Source: JBJHCA01 sp050485785
GTDB lineage: Bacteria > Bacteroidota > Bacteroidia > Chitinophagales > Saprospiraceae
Reading direction: 5' to 3'
DNA: 64,000 nt
Assembly: GCA_050485785.1 (NCBI GenBank)
Contig: JBJHCA010000002.1
Coordinates: 1 to 64,000 of the forward strand
The translations under genes and the position numbers were made by a program. A model generated the notes under the pieces. That model was not told the DNA's origin. It saw nothing but the letters and a program-made list of their open reading frames with translations, and did not search any database. Positions within the stretch are counted from its first letter, which is position 1. Each line of letters opens with the position of its first letter. This document shows, in pieces, positions 35,801 through 46,100 of this stretch.

Positions 35801-38800
35801 AATTGTGGTAGAAATTGATGTACTGTGTTGTAGCTCCCAATACGTAAATACCATATTGGACTCCACTGTTATTGATGTTGTATACCACGTTATTGAACAC
35901 ATTCACGGGTTCTTCTTCCGTACCGGCAACACCGCTGAAATACAATGGATATGCCAGTGAAGTACTGCTGGCTGCCATTCCCAGTGAATTGTGGATGCGG
36001 TTAGCGGAAATTTCCGTTCCATTCCAGTTTCCGGCTAAGCAATAGATCCCATAGAATGAACCGGTAGTGGTTCGATTGGGTCTGGTCAGGTTATTGCCAT
36101 GAATAATACTGGCTTCCATAGCTCGCAGGTACATACCATACAAGTGATAATCGATGACCGTGTTGTTGGAAAACACGTTATTCGCAGAGCCTGTACCGGT
36201 AGTTGGGCCGTTAAATGTAATTCCGTAATAGCCGCCAATGACGGTGTTATTGGTAAGGGTAATGCTGTGTGCAGACATTCCGGCAGTAGTGGCTGTAGTC
36301 TGGCTGGTGCTTCCTACAATTCCGGCAAATCCCGTACCGGTTTGGTCGGTGTTATTCTCTACTATACAGTTGTTGATCGTAATGTGGGAAGCCATATCAG
36401 TGAAATGGATACCCCAGCCGAAAGTACCTGTTCCGGAGCTTTTGATGTGCAGGTTATCGAAAATTACATGACTGGCACCGCTGAACCTGATGGTTGATCT
36501 GTCACCGGTAACCGTTGGAGCAAAGTCAAGTACATTGCCATTTCCATTGATGGTAACTGTATTGGTCGTGCTTGTGAGCGGAATGGGAAATACGTCTAAT
36601 TGTTCGAAGGTGTAAGCCTGTTCCACATTAAGGACAACCGGGCCGGCTATACCACCGCAGTAAAGTGCTTCGAAAAACTGAGTGAAGCTTACAAAGTCCG
36701 GTTCAGCTCCGCCCAGCGTGTATGTACCTGCAGGGAGTGGAGGGCACAAGGTAGTGAACGAAAGAGGGCCGGTCCAGCCTGAGTAAATTCCCGCTCCACA
36801 AACAGCTTGTACGTAAACATCATAAGTTACCTGTGAAGTCAGGTTGTCGATGAGGAATGCGGTTGAGTCAGCAACTGCCATAGTACCACTTCCCTGTTCA
36901 AATCCCGTAAGCCCGTATTCAAAATTCCAGGATATCGCATTGGAGTTGTCAGTCCATGAAATCCATGCATGAGTATCAAACAAGGCAGCCACTGCCAGAT
37001 CAGAAACAAAGAGACATGTAGGAGGATCAAACTGGAATGCACCCGGATCCGGGGTTTCAGGCCTTTCCACACCGTTAAAATCAAATGGGGCAACGGAAGT
37101 GAGGTCAGCACCGATGCTTTTAATATTTCCGTTTTGTGGAATGACAACTGATATTTCATCCTGAAATACCGGATTCTCAGCCACAGAAAGAGAGTCAAAA
37201 CCCGCTGCCTGCCAGTTTTCTAGGGTTTCATAAGCAGTACCACCAAAGAAACCAATATTATTGGTGCCACTTCCGCCGGCAAGGCTGATTACATTGTTAT
37301 TGGAATTAACAATTGCCCCGGCATTGGTTATGTAGATACCGGTTTTTTCTCCGGCATTGCCGTTGTTCACGTGGAAAATGTTATTCATAAGATTAACAGG
37401 TCCACCGGCAACGGAGAAAAAGAAGGGTCTGATAGCACTGGTACCCGTTGACTCAGTGTGAGCCAGAGATACGGTATTATGGAAGATATTGAGATGCTCG
37501 GTAGCAGTACCCAACAAGTAAATGCCGTATTGAACACCTTCATTATTGATGTTATAAACCAGGTTGTTAAAAATATTCAACGGCTGCTCTTCTGTACCGG
37601 CAACTCCGTTGAAGTAGAGCGGATGGGCCAGCGAAGTTGAAGTTGCCACCATTCCTTTGGCATTGTGGATCCAGTTGTTTGAAATGGAAGTTCCGGCCCA
37701 TCCGGAACCAAAACCGGCAATACCATAAAAAGCTGAAGCATTGGTCCGCGTTTGCCTGGTCATTTCATTTCCATCAATAACACTGTTTTCAAGCGATCGC
37801 AGATACATACCGTAGAAGTTGTAATCTACGATGGTGTTATTGGTGATCACGTTGTTAAGCGATCCGGGGGCAGATGATGGTCCATTCAAAATGATGGCAT
37901 AATACCCCCCCGAGAAATAGCAATTGTTGATAGTGATATGGCTTGCAGACAAACCGGCCGTGGTGGCAGTAGTTGGACTGGTACTGCCCACTATACCTGC
38001 AAAACCCGTTCCGGTCTGTGCAATGTCGATATCAATAGTACATCCTTCAAAGGTAATGTTGTTTGCCAGTTCATTCAAATGTACCGCCCAGCCAAAAGTT
38101 CCGGTGCCGGAGCTTCTGATATGAAGGTTATCGAAAATGATGTGGCTGGCACCGCTTACTCTTAATGTAAACCTCTCTGCAGATACAGTAGGAGCAAAGT
38201 CAATCATACTGCCATTACCATTGATAGTAATAGTATTGGTTGCACTGGTTAAGGGGACATTGAGAATTTCCACCTGTTCATAAACCGTGTCGGTCATTAC
38301 ATTCAATACCACCGGACCGGCAATTCCGCCACAGTACAAGTCAGCAAAAAAGGCACTGTAGCTAGTGTAGTCAGGATCCGGACCACCCAGGGTATACGTA
38401 CCGGCTGGAAATGGCGGGCATAAAGTAGTGATGGTATACGGGCCCGCCCAACCGGAGAGGTCACCGCTTCCACAGTCTGCCTGAATGTAAATGTCATAGG
38501 ATGCCAGTGAAACCAGTCCGGAGATCATAATCGAAGTAGAATCGGCAATAATAACTGTTCCCGTACCCGGGGTAAAGCCTGCAGGGCCGTACTCAATATT
38601 CCAGAGCTGACCTTCGCTGATATCATTCCAATTGAGCCAGGCATATACATCGCTTATAACAGGTGCATTAAAATCAGTAATCATCAGGCATGATGGAGGT
38701 GTAAATTCATATGCGCCGGGGTCGGGATTACTGGGTCTTACTGTTCCGTTAATATCTACATCAACAATGCTGCTGAGGTTGGCACCAATCCCTTTGATAT

Positions 38801-41800
38801 TAGCATTTTGAGGAATTACTGCGTTAATCTCATCCTGAAAAAATGGATTATCTGTAACAGACAATGAATCAAAGCCGGCACCCTGCCAGTCGGCAAGCGT
38901 TGAGTAAACATTACCGCCAAAAAATCCAATATTGTTGGCAGTGCTTGAAGTACTCACCATGCTAATCACATTGTTGTTGGATGTAACATTTGCACCTGCA
39001 TTGGTGATATAGATACCCGTATGTACCGAGCTGTTTCCATTGTTAAAGTGAAATATATTGTTTCGCAAGTCAACAGGACCACCGGCCACTGAGAAGAAGA
39101 AACCTCTGATAACACTGCTTCCTGTCGCTTCGGAATTTGCAAACGATAGCGTATTATGGTAGATATTGAGGTGTTCGTTACCGGTTCCCAAAATATAAAT
39201 ACCGTATTGAGTGCCATCCGTGTTCATGTTGTAGACAATATTATTATAGATATTGACCGGGTCAACTGTTGTTCCTGAAACGCCACTGATATATAGCGGA
39301 TAGGCCAAATTGGTACTGCTTGCCGCAAGTCCCAGCGAGTTGTGGATGCGGTTTGATGAGATATTGGTTCCCTGGTAATCGCCGGCTACACTGTAAATGC
39401 CATAAAAGCTACCAGTTGTAGTTCTGTTTGGACGGGTAATCTCATTGTTATGAACACTGGAATGACTCAATCCTCTCAGATATATGCCATAAAGATGAAA
39501 GTCCCGTACAAGATTATTCTCAATCACGTTGTTGGAAGAACCCGGACCGGAAGATGCAGCATTAAATGCAATTCCGTAATAGCCACCAATCACTTCGTTG
39601 TTGGTAAGGGTAATATTATCTGCAGCAAAACCTGCAGTTGTAGCACCAGTTGCGCTGGTACTTACAACTATTCCGGCGTAAAGCGTTCCGGTCTGAGTAA
39701 CGTCAGTTTCAACAATACAGTTGTCGATGGTTATAAACTGGGATAGATTTGTAATCAGAATTCCCCAGCCAAATGTAGAAGTCGGAGATGAAATGATATG
39801 GAGATCCTGAACGGTAATGTATGAAGCACCGTCAAATACCATGGTGGTTCTGTCACCGGTCACAGTAGGTGAGAAATTAACCGTATTCCCATTACCTATT
39901 ATGGTAATGGTACTGGTGTCAGAAGCCCCGGGAATTGCACTAAATTCAACTTTCTCATTGAATGGGCCCGAATTAGGCTCTACTACTACCGTCAAATGTC
40001 CGTTAACACCACCACAGTTAAAGTAATCCGTCAGTGCAGTGAAGTTTTCAAAATCAGAAGTCGGTGTACCTAATGTAACCGTACCACTGATCATGTTACA
40101 CAGGGTAGAAAATGTAAATGGGCCTGCCCAGCCACTATTTATACCCATACCACAAATGGCCTGTACGTAAAAGTCATAACTGGTCTGCGAAGTAAGACCT
40201 GTTATATTGACTGATGTTCCCACAGTAACGCCCGATGTACCTGATCCCTGTGTGTAGCCTTCAGGTCCGTACTCATAGTTAAATGCAACTGAAGGTGAGT
40301 TTTCAAACCAAGACAAAAACATACTGACATCTGATGCAATAGCAGTAATCCCACCGGGTGCTGCACACGCTGGTGGTTCAAATTGAATGGCACCGGCAGA
40401 TGGTTGTGCAGGACGCTCTACTCCATAATAATCAAAAGGAGCTACTGTATTTAAATTTACACCAAGTGCAGAAACTGCACCGGTCTGAGGTGTAAGAAAC
40501 AAAATATCATCAATAAAGGCAGGATTAACAGCTATACTGTTTAAGTCGAATCCCACTGCTTGCCATTCTGCAAGCGTCTCATAAGCAGTTGAACCCTGAT
40601 GACCAATGTTATTGGTTCCTTCAGTACTTTGTAAGCTGATTACGTTGTTGCTTGTAGTTACATTGGCATCATTATTTGTTAAATATATGCCGGTTTTAAT
40701 TCCGGAATTCCCATTGGTAATGTGGAAAATATTGTTTCTGACTTCCACCGGCCCTGTACCTGCTACTGATTGAAAAAAACCGCGTATTGCACTTGTACCG
40801 GTAGCATCAGTATTGGCCAAAGAAACCGTATTATGATATACGTTTACATGTCCTGTAGCAGTTCCAATAAAGTATATTCCATATTGGATGCCTATAGTAT
40901 TAACATTGTAAACTAAATTGTTAAATACATTCAAAGGATTGCCGGCAAGGCCTGATGCTCCATTGCCATATATCGGGTATGCTGCGCTTGTGCTGCTTGC
41001 AGACGCACCCAAGGGATTGTGAATATCATTGTTTGAAACTACAGTACCGGGATTTGACTCACCCATCCAAATACCGTAAGTTACTACGTTGTTGGTACGT
41101 AAATCCCTGGAGATATTGTTTCGGTCAAACACTCCATTCTCCTGCCCTTGAAACCTCAAACCCTGTGCAGCGTAACTCAAGATTGTATTGTTTGAAATCA
41201 CATTGTTCTGGGCAAACGGAGCTGACGTTGGCCCCATAATTACAACCCCGTAATTACCGCCAATCATAGTACAGTTGGTCACTGTTAAATTTGAAGCAGC
41301 AATCCCGGCTATTAATGCCGAAGTATTGCTGTTACTGGCAATAAATGCCCCAAAATTAGCGGAAGTACCAAAAATAGAAGCTTCAAAAGTGCAATTTGTA
41401 AATGTTAAATGGTTGGTCTCATCCATTAATTGCACCGCATATCCAAACTCACCAGTTACGGTTCCTGTCCCCAATGCCAGAATGTGTAAACTATCAAAAG
41501 TTACATAGCTGGTTCCTTTCATTTTTAAGGTTGCACGTTCATTGGTGTTTGTAGAGAGAAATTGAAGGGTGTTTCCGTTTCCATTAAAAGTGATGGTTGA
41601 ATTGGGCCCTGTGCCTCCTATTTCACCAATAATAACCTGTTCAAAATATGGCCCTGAACCCGGCATCACATTAAACACAACTGAACCTGCAATACCGCAT
41701 GAAATCGCATCAATAGCAGAGTTAAAATCAGGAAAGTCACCGGTTGCGCCAATGTAATAAGTACCGGCAGGAAAGCTTGGTGTTGTTTCTACAAAAACTG

Positions 41801-42635
41801 CAGCAGAGGTGTCGGATAGCGAACTATTGGTACACTCTACAACACATGCATAATATGTATCCTCAGATTGAGTAACAGACACATTCAAGGATGTAGCTCC
41901 AGCTATTGGCGTCCATGGACCAGATGCTGTGGGTGAAGACATCCATTGATAGGTTAATCCTGTTCCCAATGTGTTTCCGGAAAGTGACAAATCAAAGGGC
42001 AGGTTTTCACAAGCAATAGTTGGTGCTACGGCAGTCCCGGCATCCGGAGTGCCGGAACACGGAGTAGCCAATGAATAAATTACACCTCCATTTACCTGCC
42101 TTGGCGTAAATGAATTAGCATTGTTAAATGTAAAGGCACAGCTGGCATCGGCAATTATAGTAACGGTTCCGTCTGAAAAGGTTGGTATATTAGTGTTTTG
42201 TGTTGGATGCACCGAACCTGTCCAATATAATATAACACCTATAGTATCACCCGCATTCAAAAAGAGGTCAAAAGTTACCGGGATTGTTTGAACTATTGGA
42301 TTCGATGATGTTGTAGTCTGTCCGGTCATTTCTGCCGAGCCCAATTCAATCCAATTGGCATCTGCAAATATAGTTGAAGTTCCTCCAGGAGCACCGTTAA
42401 CTTTGTTTTGATTGTAGTAAACAGTAGCTATACCCGATACATTATTAAATGCTCCACGGAAATTGTGTATAATGATGTTTTCGTTAGTGGTAAAATTGAA
42501 GACATAGCCGGCTCCACCACCCGTATTGCCACCACCTGACAATGGAGGGACATTGTCAAAAGTTATTTGAGCTATGCTACTTTGTGTAAGTAACAAACTA
42601 AAGGCAAGGCTAAAAAAAAGTATAGGATTCCTCAT
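32895..42635 (-). CDS. GG2: giant T9SS-secreted protein with four beta-helix modules
   Basis: 3246 residues from the ATG at 42635 (MRNPILFFSLAFSLLLTQSS, signal peptide to about residue 23). The frame is open to 42689, but the extra 18 codons cross a leader region. The N-terminal domain (ITFDNVPPLSGGGNTGGGAG onward) differs from the other four genes, and an Ig-like domain follows (YACVVECTNSSLSDTS). Four beta-helix/Fn3 supermodules come next (starts near 41770, 40085, 38405 and 36735), then two Fn3, an Ig-like domain with an inserted cassette (34085-34590), further Ig/PKD-like domains and a T9SS sorting domain (32898-33140, YPNPFEQFVDVTWKQLPG). It is the longest member. A surface adhesin role is likely; no enzyme motif was found. 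Confidence 0.88.
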   Translation of the reverse strand: MRNPILFFSLAFSLLLTQSSIAQITFDNVPPLSGGGNTGGGAGYVFNFTTNENIIIHNFRGAFNNVSGIATVYYNQNKVNGAPGGTSTIFADANWIELGSAEMTGQTTTSSNPIVQTIPVTFDLFLNAGDTIGVILYWTGSVHPTQNTNIPTFSDGTVTIIADASCAFTFNNANSFTPRQVNGGVIYSLATPCSGTPDAGTAVAPTIACENLPFDLSLSGNTLGTGLTYQWMSSPTASGPWTPIAGATSLNVSVTQSEDTYYACVVECTNSSLSDTSAAVFVETTPSFPAGTYYIGATGDFPDFNSAIDAISCGIAGSVVFNVMPGSGPYFEQVIIGEIGGTGPNSTITFNGNGNTLQFLSTNTNERATLKMKGTSYVTFDSLHILALGTGTVTGEFGYAVQLMDETNHLTFTNCTFEASIFGTSANFGAFIASNSNTSALIAGIAASNLTVTNCTMIGGNYGVVIMGPTSAPFAQNNVISNNTILSYAAQGLRFQGQENGVFDRNNISRDLRTNNVVTYGIWMGESNPGTVVSNNDIHNPLGASASSTSAAYPIYGNGASGLAGNPLNVFNNLVYNVNTIGIQYGIYFIGTATGHVNVYHNTVSLANTDATGTSAIRGFFQSVAGTGPVEVRNNIFHITNGNSGIKTGIYLTNNDANVTTSNNVISLQSTEGTNNIGHQGSTAYETLAEWQAVGFDLNSIAVNPAFIDDILFLTPQTGAVSALGVNLNTVAPFDYYGVERPAQPSAGAIQFEPPACAAPGGITAIASDVSMFLSWFENSPSVAFNYEYGPEGYTQGSGTSGVTVGTSVNITGLTSQTSYDFYVQAICGMGINSGWAGPFTFSTLCNMISGTVTLGTPTSDFENFTALTDYFNCGGVNGHLTVVVEPNSGPFNEKVEFSAIPGASDTSTITIIGNGNTVNFSPTVTGDRTTMVFDGASYITVQDLHIISSPTSTFGWGILITNLSQFITIDNCIVETDVTQTGTLYAGIVVSTSATGATTAGFAADNITLTNNEVIGGYYGIAFNAASSGPGSSNNVIENNLVRDFHLYGIYLRGLSHSSVHNNEITRPNRTTTGSFYGIYSVAGDYQGTNISSNRIHNSLGLAASSTNLAYPLYISGVSGTTVDPVNIYNNIVYNMNTDGTQYGIYILGTGNEHLNIYHNTLSFANSEATGSSVIRGFFFSVAGGPVDLRNNIFHFNNGNSSVHTGIYITNAGANVTSNNNVISMVSTSSTANNIGFFGGNVYSTLADWQGAGFDSLSVTDNPFFQDEINAVIPQNANIKGIGANLSSIVDVDINGTVRPSNPDPGAYEFTPPSCLMITDFNAPVISDVYAWLNWNDISEGQLWNIEYGPAGFTPGTGTVIIADSTSIMISGLVSLASYDIYIQADCGSGDLSGWAGPYTITTLCPPFPAGTYTLGGPDPDYTSYSAFFADLYCGGIAGPVVLNVMTDTVYEQVEILNVPLTSATNTITINGNGSMIDFAPTVSAERFTLRVSGASHIIFDNLHIRSSGTGTFGWAVHLNELANNITFEGCTIDIDIAQTGTGFAGIVGSTSPTTATTAGLSASHITINNCYFSGGYYAIILNGPSSAPGSLNNVITNNTIVDYNFYGMYLRSLENSVIDGNEMTRQTRTNASAFYGIAGFGSGWAGTSISNNWIHNAKGMVATSTSLAHPLYFNGVAGTEEQPLNIFNNLVYNINNEGVQYGIYLLGTATEHLNIFHNTVSLAHTESTGTSAIRPFFFSVAGGPVNLMNNIFHVNNGNAGEKTGIYITNAGAIVNSNNNVISLAGGSGTNNIGFFGGTAYETLENWQAAGFDSLSVAENPVFQDEISVVIPQNGNIKSIGADLTSVAPFDFNGVERPETPDPGAFQFDPPTCLFVSDLAVAALFDTHAWISWTDNSNAISWNFEYGLTGFEQGSGTMAVADSTAFLIDNLTSQVTYDVYVQAVCGAGIYSGWTGPLSFTTLCPPLPAGTYTLGGAEPDFVSFTQFFEALYCGGIAGPVVLNVEQAYTFEQLDVFPIPLTSTTNTVTINGNGNVLDFAPTVTGDRSTIRFSGASHVIFDNLHIKSSGTGTFGWGIHFTDMASHITINNCIVENNTDQTGTGFAGIVGSTSQTTATTAGMSAHSITLTNNTVIGGYYGITFNGPTTGTGSANNVFSNNTVIDYHLYGMYLRAMEASIIHGNNLTRPNRTTTGSFYGIYCLAGNWNGTEISANRIHNSLGMAASSTSLAYPLYFSGVAGTEEEPVNVFNNVVYNINNSGVQYGIYVLGATTQYINFYHNSISLANTQATGTSAIRGFWQSVAGSGPVVLKNNIFHIENGNNGVKYGIYITSTAAQVTSNNNVLSMQSTTGTSNIGYFGTDYSTLSAWQSAGFDSLSVTSNPQFVSAQLNLTPQNPAIKGLGENLTATVPVDIGGTVRSTTPDPGAVEFTVTDCAPVTNIVVSAITNDGATVSWDSPGTSTLWDIEYGPQGFIPTGVPTVSGVSNPFAISGLDPATTYEVYVRADCGASGTSIWTEPHWMDPVTFTTLDLCPAVSDIEVDDITSESVLVSWTDLGYALSWDIEYGELGFTPTGIPSVSGVTNPYTITGLNELSFYDVYVRANCGVDGTSFWTGPVSWFTLCAPPDLTVLGDTVCQGGTAMLSAGSLDTAASFAWYDQPEGGDILFEGDVFEIPGLQSTSTFYVSSVSGTVPIPNSLFTQNQGGNSCGGGVMFDILPNQDIAIDSFYARANATATNTTVNVYTRMGTYLGNELNPGAWTLHATINIPSTTSGQLFNIQLPTPIEIYEGELTGIYLNYNSAYTNVTGPTPYSNADLTLTVGSGLCGQFTGNNANRGFNGEVFYRAGFGCVSPRMPVTAVVEPAPMVNLGADVAFCEGDSILLEGPEGFDEYLWTITTTAGIDFSTAQSLMVAEAGTYALAVTSSQGCIGSDTFEITLTPLPQFEVVASATEVCMGDDVTLTASGANLVFSWSHDVENGVAFMPIETTTYTVTAINAEGCTSEQQIIIVVNEYPEVMANASATEVCAGDMVTLTGSGAESYEWSHGVTDGEPFTIEETTTFTVVGTANGCSSEAEVTIVVNPIPEVSLTPGVDSVCIESGSVNLTGGSPAGGDWSGTGVTGSIFDPSDLEPGVYTITYTFTDANGCTAEAQADIVVQTCVSIRDITLTNVAVYPNPFEQFVDVTWKQLPGMDAQLRIIDMTGRTLMLTTLDEQQASAGTYRLELNSLAAGSYILELRSGGAVFRSTMVKMK
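35350..41770 (-). repeat. Four beta-helix/Fn3 supermodules in GG2
   Basis: Units begin near 41770 (GTYYIGATGDFPDF), 40085 (GTVTLGTPTSDFENF), 38405 (GTYTLGGPDPDYTSY) and 36735 (GTYTLGGAEPDFVSF), a period of 1.67-1.69 kb. By motif match, unit 2 corresponds to unit 2 of GG1, and units 3 and 4 to unit 3 of GG1, which suggests one extra duplication in GG2 or a loss in GG1. Confidence 0.8.
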
Positions 42636-42677
42636 GACATTTATGTTGTCGGTTAAGTGATTAAAAATAATGTGAAG

Positions 42678-42710
42678 TTTAAAAATCAAGCTTTCTGATT
42701 GATTTTTAAA
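42678..42710 (-). promoter_or_regulatory. Leader hairpin with 12-bp perfect stem before GG2
   Basis: TTTAAAAATCAA (42678-42689) and TTGATTTTTAAA (42699-42710) are perfect complements around a 9-nt loop, ending 43 nt before the GG2 ATG. The flanks GTGAAG and CTTTACAC extend the pairing imperfectly. No U-tract follows on the coding strand, so it looks like a leader structure rather than a terminator. Confidence 0.5.
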
Positions 42711-42880
42711 CCTTTACACTTCGGAGGTTAAAAAGATTCATGAAACCTCAAAAAGTTCAATAGATGCAATTGCAATAAATGACTCGAAAAAATACCAATA
42801 AAAAACAACTCAAAATAATTAATTGCCAGACCTATAAACATCAAGCAATTAATAATATGTGAGCTTTCTTAAATTTGCTC

Positions 42881-42888
42881 CAAAGATA
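42881..42888 (-). promoter_or_regulatory. Putative -7 box of GG2
   Basis: TATCTTTG on the minus strand matches TAnnTTTG and is identical to the -7 of the rpsL promoter. It implies a leader of about 240 nt to the ATG at 42635. No -33 TTTG. Confidence 0.45.
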
Positions 42889-43071
42889 AGGTTAGTTTTT
42901 TATAAGTTTTAAGGTATTTATACTTATTGTCCGGTTTATCTGACTTTTTTGACAAACCTGGCTGGGTAAGTATATCACAAAATGCTATCCACCATAACAT
43001 TACATTGATTACCGGATTGCTAAGACCCAATACAGGTGCAATACTCACATGGTCAGTATCCAACCATGCCA

Positions 43072-43112
43072 ATAAAAAAAAACCGGATGCCAGTATAAAC
43101 AGACATCCGGTT
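43072..43112 (-). terminator. Rho-independent terminator of GG3
   Basis: On the minus strand AACCGGATG (43104-43112) pairs with CATCCGGTT (43081-43089), directly followed by a run of T. A strong hairpin plus U-tract, 59 bp past the GG3 stop. Confidence 0.85.
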
Positions 43113-43170
43113 GTTGAAGGTTTCAGCTTTTAAAATCGGGGTATAAATCTTCCCGTTCTTCTGCTGAAAT

Positions 43171-46100
43171 CTAGTGTGATTTGATCATCGTTTTCCTGAA
43201 CACGCTGTCACCGGAGCGAAGTTCAAGGATAAAGGTACCTGCTGGCAGTGATTCCAGTTCAAGTCTGAACGAACCTAATGCTACCTGTTGATCATTAAGG
43301 TCAACATATTTCAGTGTGCGTCCCAGTACATCCACCAATCTGATTTCAGCTTTCGCGCCTGGAAGCTGATCCCATTTGATATCGACAAATCGATCAAACG
43401 GATTGGGGTAAACTTCCACATTTTGCAAAATGGCATCGTGAACATTTGTACAATCTGCCACAATGATGGAATCAACTGCAAAGTTTGAACAACCGTTAGC
43501 ATGGACGAAAGTATAGGTAATTACATGTACACCTTCTCCTGCAGCTGCAGGATCAAACATGCCACCGGAAACCCCGGCACCTGTGTATTCTCCTCCCGGA
43601 GGATTGCCGCCGGTAAGTGCAAATGGTGCTGCATCATCGCAAATCTCTTCGTTAATATCAAGATCAACGGACACTTCCGGTGATGGCAATACCGTAATGG
43701 TGATCTCAGCAGTATCGGAGCAACCGTTGGTTGTTCCAATCACCGTGTAGGTCGCCGTTTCAGTTGGCGTAAATGGTTGGTTATTGGCAATACCACCACT
43801 CCATACAAACTCATCAGCACCACTGGCTGTAATAATTACAGTTTCACCGGCACAAACTTCAGTGGAAGATGCTCCAACGGTAAGGCTTGGATAAGGAGTA
43901 ACAACGATGGTAATTGACTCTTCAGTGACACAACCTTCTGGGCTGGTAGCGGTAACTGTATACGTGGTTGTTTCTTCCGGTACAAAAGCCACACCGTTTT
44001 CAATACCGCCGCTCCAGCTATATGAAGCATCAGAACCACTGGCAATAAGGGCAACTGATTCGCCTTCACAAACAGCCGTTGTAGTTGCAGTTATGTTGAC
44101 CTCAGGCAATTCATTGATAGTGATCAGAACTGCGTCAGTAGCCCAGCAACCGGGGCTCACTTCAATTTCGAGCGTGTAAATTCCGGAAGCGGTAACTTCA
44201 ATATTTTGCGTGGTAAAAGTGTCAATACCTGCATCCGTTTCAGCAATCCATAGGTAATTGGTAAAACCTTCAGGTCCTTCAATCACTACCTCTTCGCCTT
44301 CACAAACTGTGATATCACCACCTAAATCAATGCTGCCACCACCGGAAATCACCGAAGCCGTAACAGGAACACGGTCACTGGCACAACCAAAGCCGGAACG
44401 GTAAAATACTTCCCCGTTGAATGCCCGGTTGACGTTATTGCCAGTAAACTGACCACAAAGTCCTGATCCCACGGTGAGTGTAAGGTCATCATTGGAAAAT
44501 TCCACTAATCCAGTGGTATTAGTATAAGACGAAGCATAGTTGAGGTATATACCGGTAAGTATACCTTCTTCAAGCTCGAGTGGTTCAGGTAGTACAATGG
44601 TAAACAAAGTATTGGCTACAGTTGGCGGGCCTGTTATAGTGGAATGAAGTGTCCAGGCACCGGCATTGAGCTCATTGCCTTGGAAAGTACCCACTCTTGT
44701 GTATACATTGATCGACGCACTTCCTGCTGTTAATTGTGCACGGGCATAGAAACTGTCAATGGCAATATCCTGATTTGGAAGGATATTAAACATCACACCG
44801 CCGCCACAACCATTTCCACCGATATTCTGAGTAAACAATGAGTTGTTTACCGGGGTTGCCCCAATCACCGATGATGCGTAATAGGTTGTAGTTGACAAAA
44901 GGCCTTCTACAGCAAAGGTATCACCTTGATACAACAGATCACCACCGGAAGCCTGGTTATACCAGTTAATATAAGCTTCCGGATTAGATGAGAAGGCCAT
45001 CAAATAGGCTGTTTCTCCTTCACAGATAGAATCTCCTACCACAGTAATATCCGGTGGCATACATGCAGTGGTAAAGGAAACCGGGCCAATCCAGTTGGAT
45101 ACACCTGAAGTGTCACAATCCGAGCGGACATACACATCATACTGCACATCCGGATCCAGGCCGGTCAGTAAATAAGGGTTGTCTGAAGTGGAAAGTGAAG
45201 GAATACCGGTTGGCGTAAATCCTGCCGTATCGTACTCAATTTCCCATGACGAAGCATCACCTAACTCTGTCCACGAAATGAGGGCAGAGCCGGGGCCGAC
45301 ACTGTCTACTGAAACATTCATCACATCGGGACAATCGGGTATGGGCTCCATGGCTACCACCAAGGTCCATGTATTGTTATTCACATAGTTGTAGTTTACA
45401 CCACATTCAGGAAGCGTACCCCATGTACGTTTGGCATCCAGCACAAAGTCTATTTCGCCGGTAAGCATGGCAAACATGGTAAGCCCTGTTCTGTTATACT
45501 GCCAGGTTCCGCCCAGTCCTACTCCGGCAAAGTACGAAGATTCCCCTACTCCGAAATCAGGAGCTAAAAGCCTGGATCTTTGTTCTGACATAAATGCACC
45601 TCCATGTGCAGTCATGTCGTAGGAGACATCTACCGTGGTTACCCAGAATCCTTCGGGTATATCCACAGTTAAAACACCAGGACAGGTGGAAATAGTGGCC
45701 GTTGAAGCTCCAATGTCGTAGAATGTGGGAATATCTCCATCCGTATAAGTAACCACTACGGCAAATTCAGGCCAAGTGGTAAAAGTTAATGGACCCACCC
45801 ATATTGACACTTCATTGGTATCACAAACTGCCCTTACATACACATCGTATGTGGTGGTACCACTCAGACCGGAAATGAAATACGGATTGTCCGATGTGGT
45901 TACTGTAGGCACTCCTGTTGGTGTAAAGCCGGACTCACCATATTCTATATCCCATGTGGTAGCGTCACCGATCTCCGTCCAGGAAACCATCGCACCTAAT
46001 GCACCAAGGCTGTCAACCTGCAAGCCGATAACCTGTGGACACTCCGGAATTGGCTCCAGGGCAATGATCAATTGCCAGGTATTATTGTTGACGTAAATAC

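Larger units (their letters stand above)
42636..43170. other. 535-bp region between GG2 and GG3
   Basis: No gene. It contains the GG3 terminator (43072-43112), the GG2 -7 box (42881-42888), an AT-rich leader of about 240 nt and the leader hairpin at 42678-42710. A short open frame at 42927-43133 on the plus strand has no support. Confidence 0.6.
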
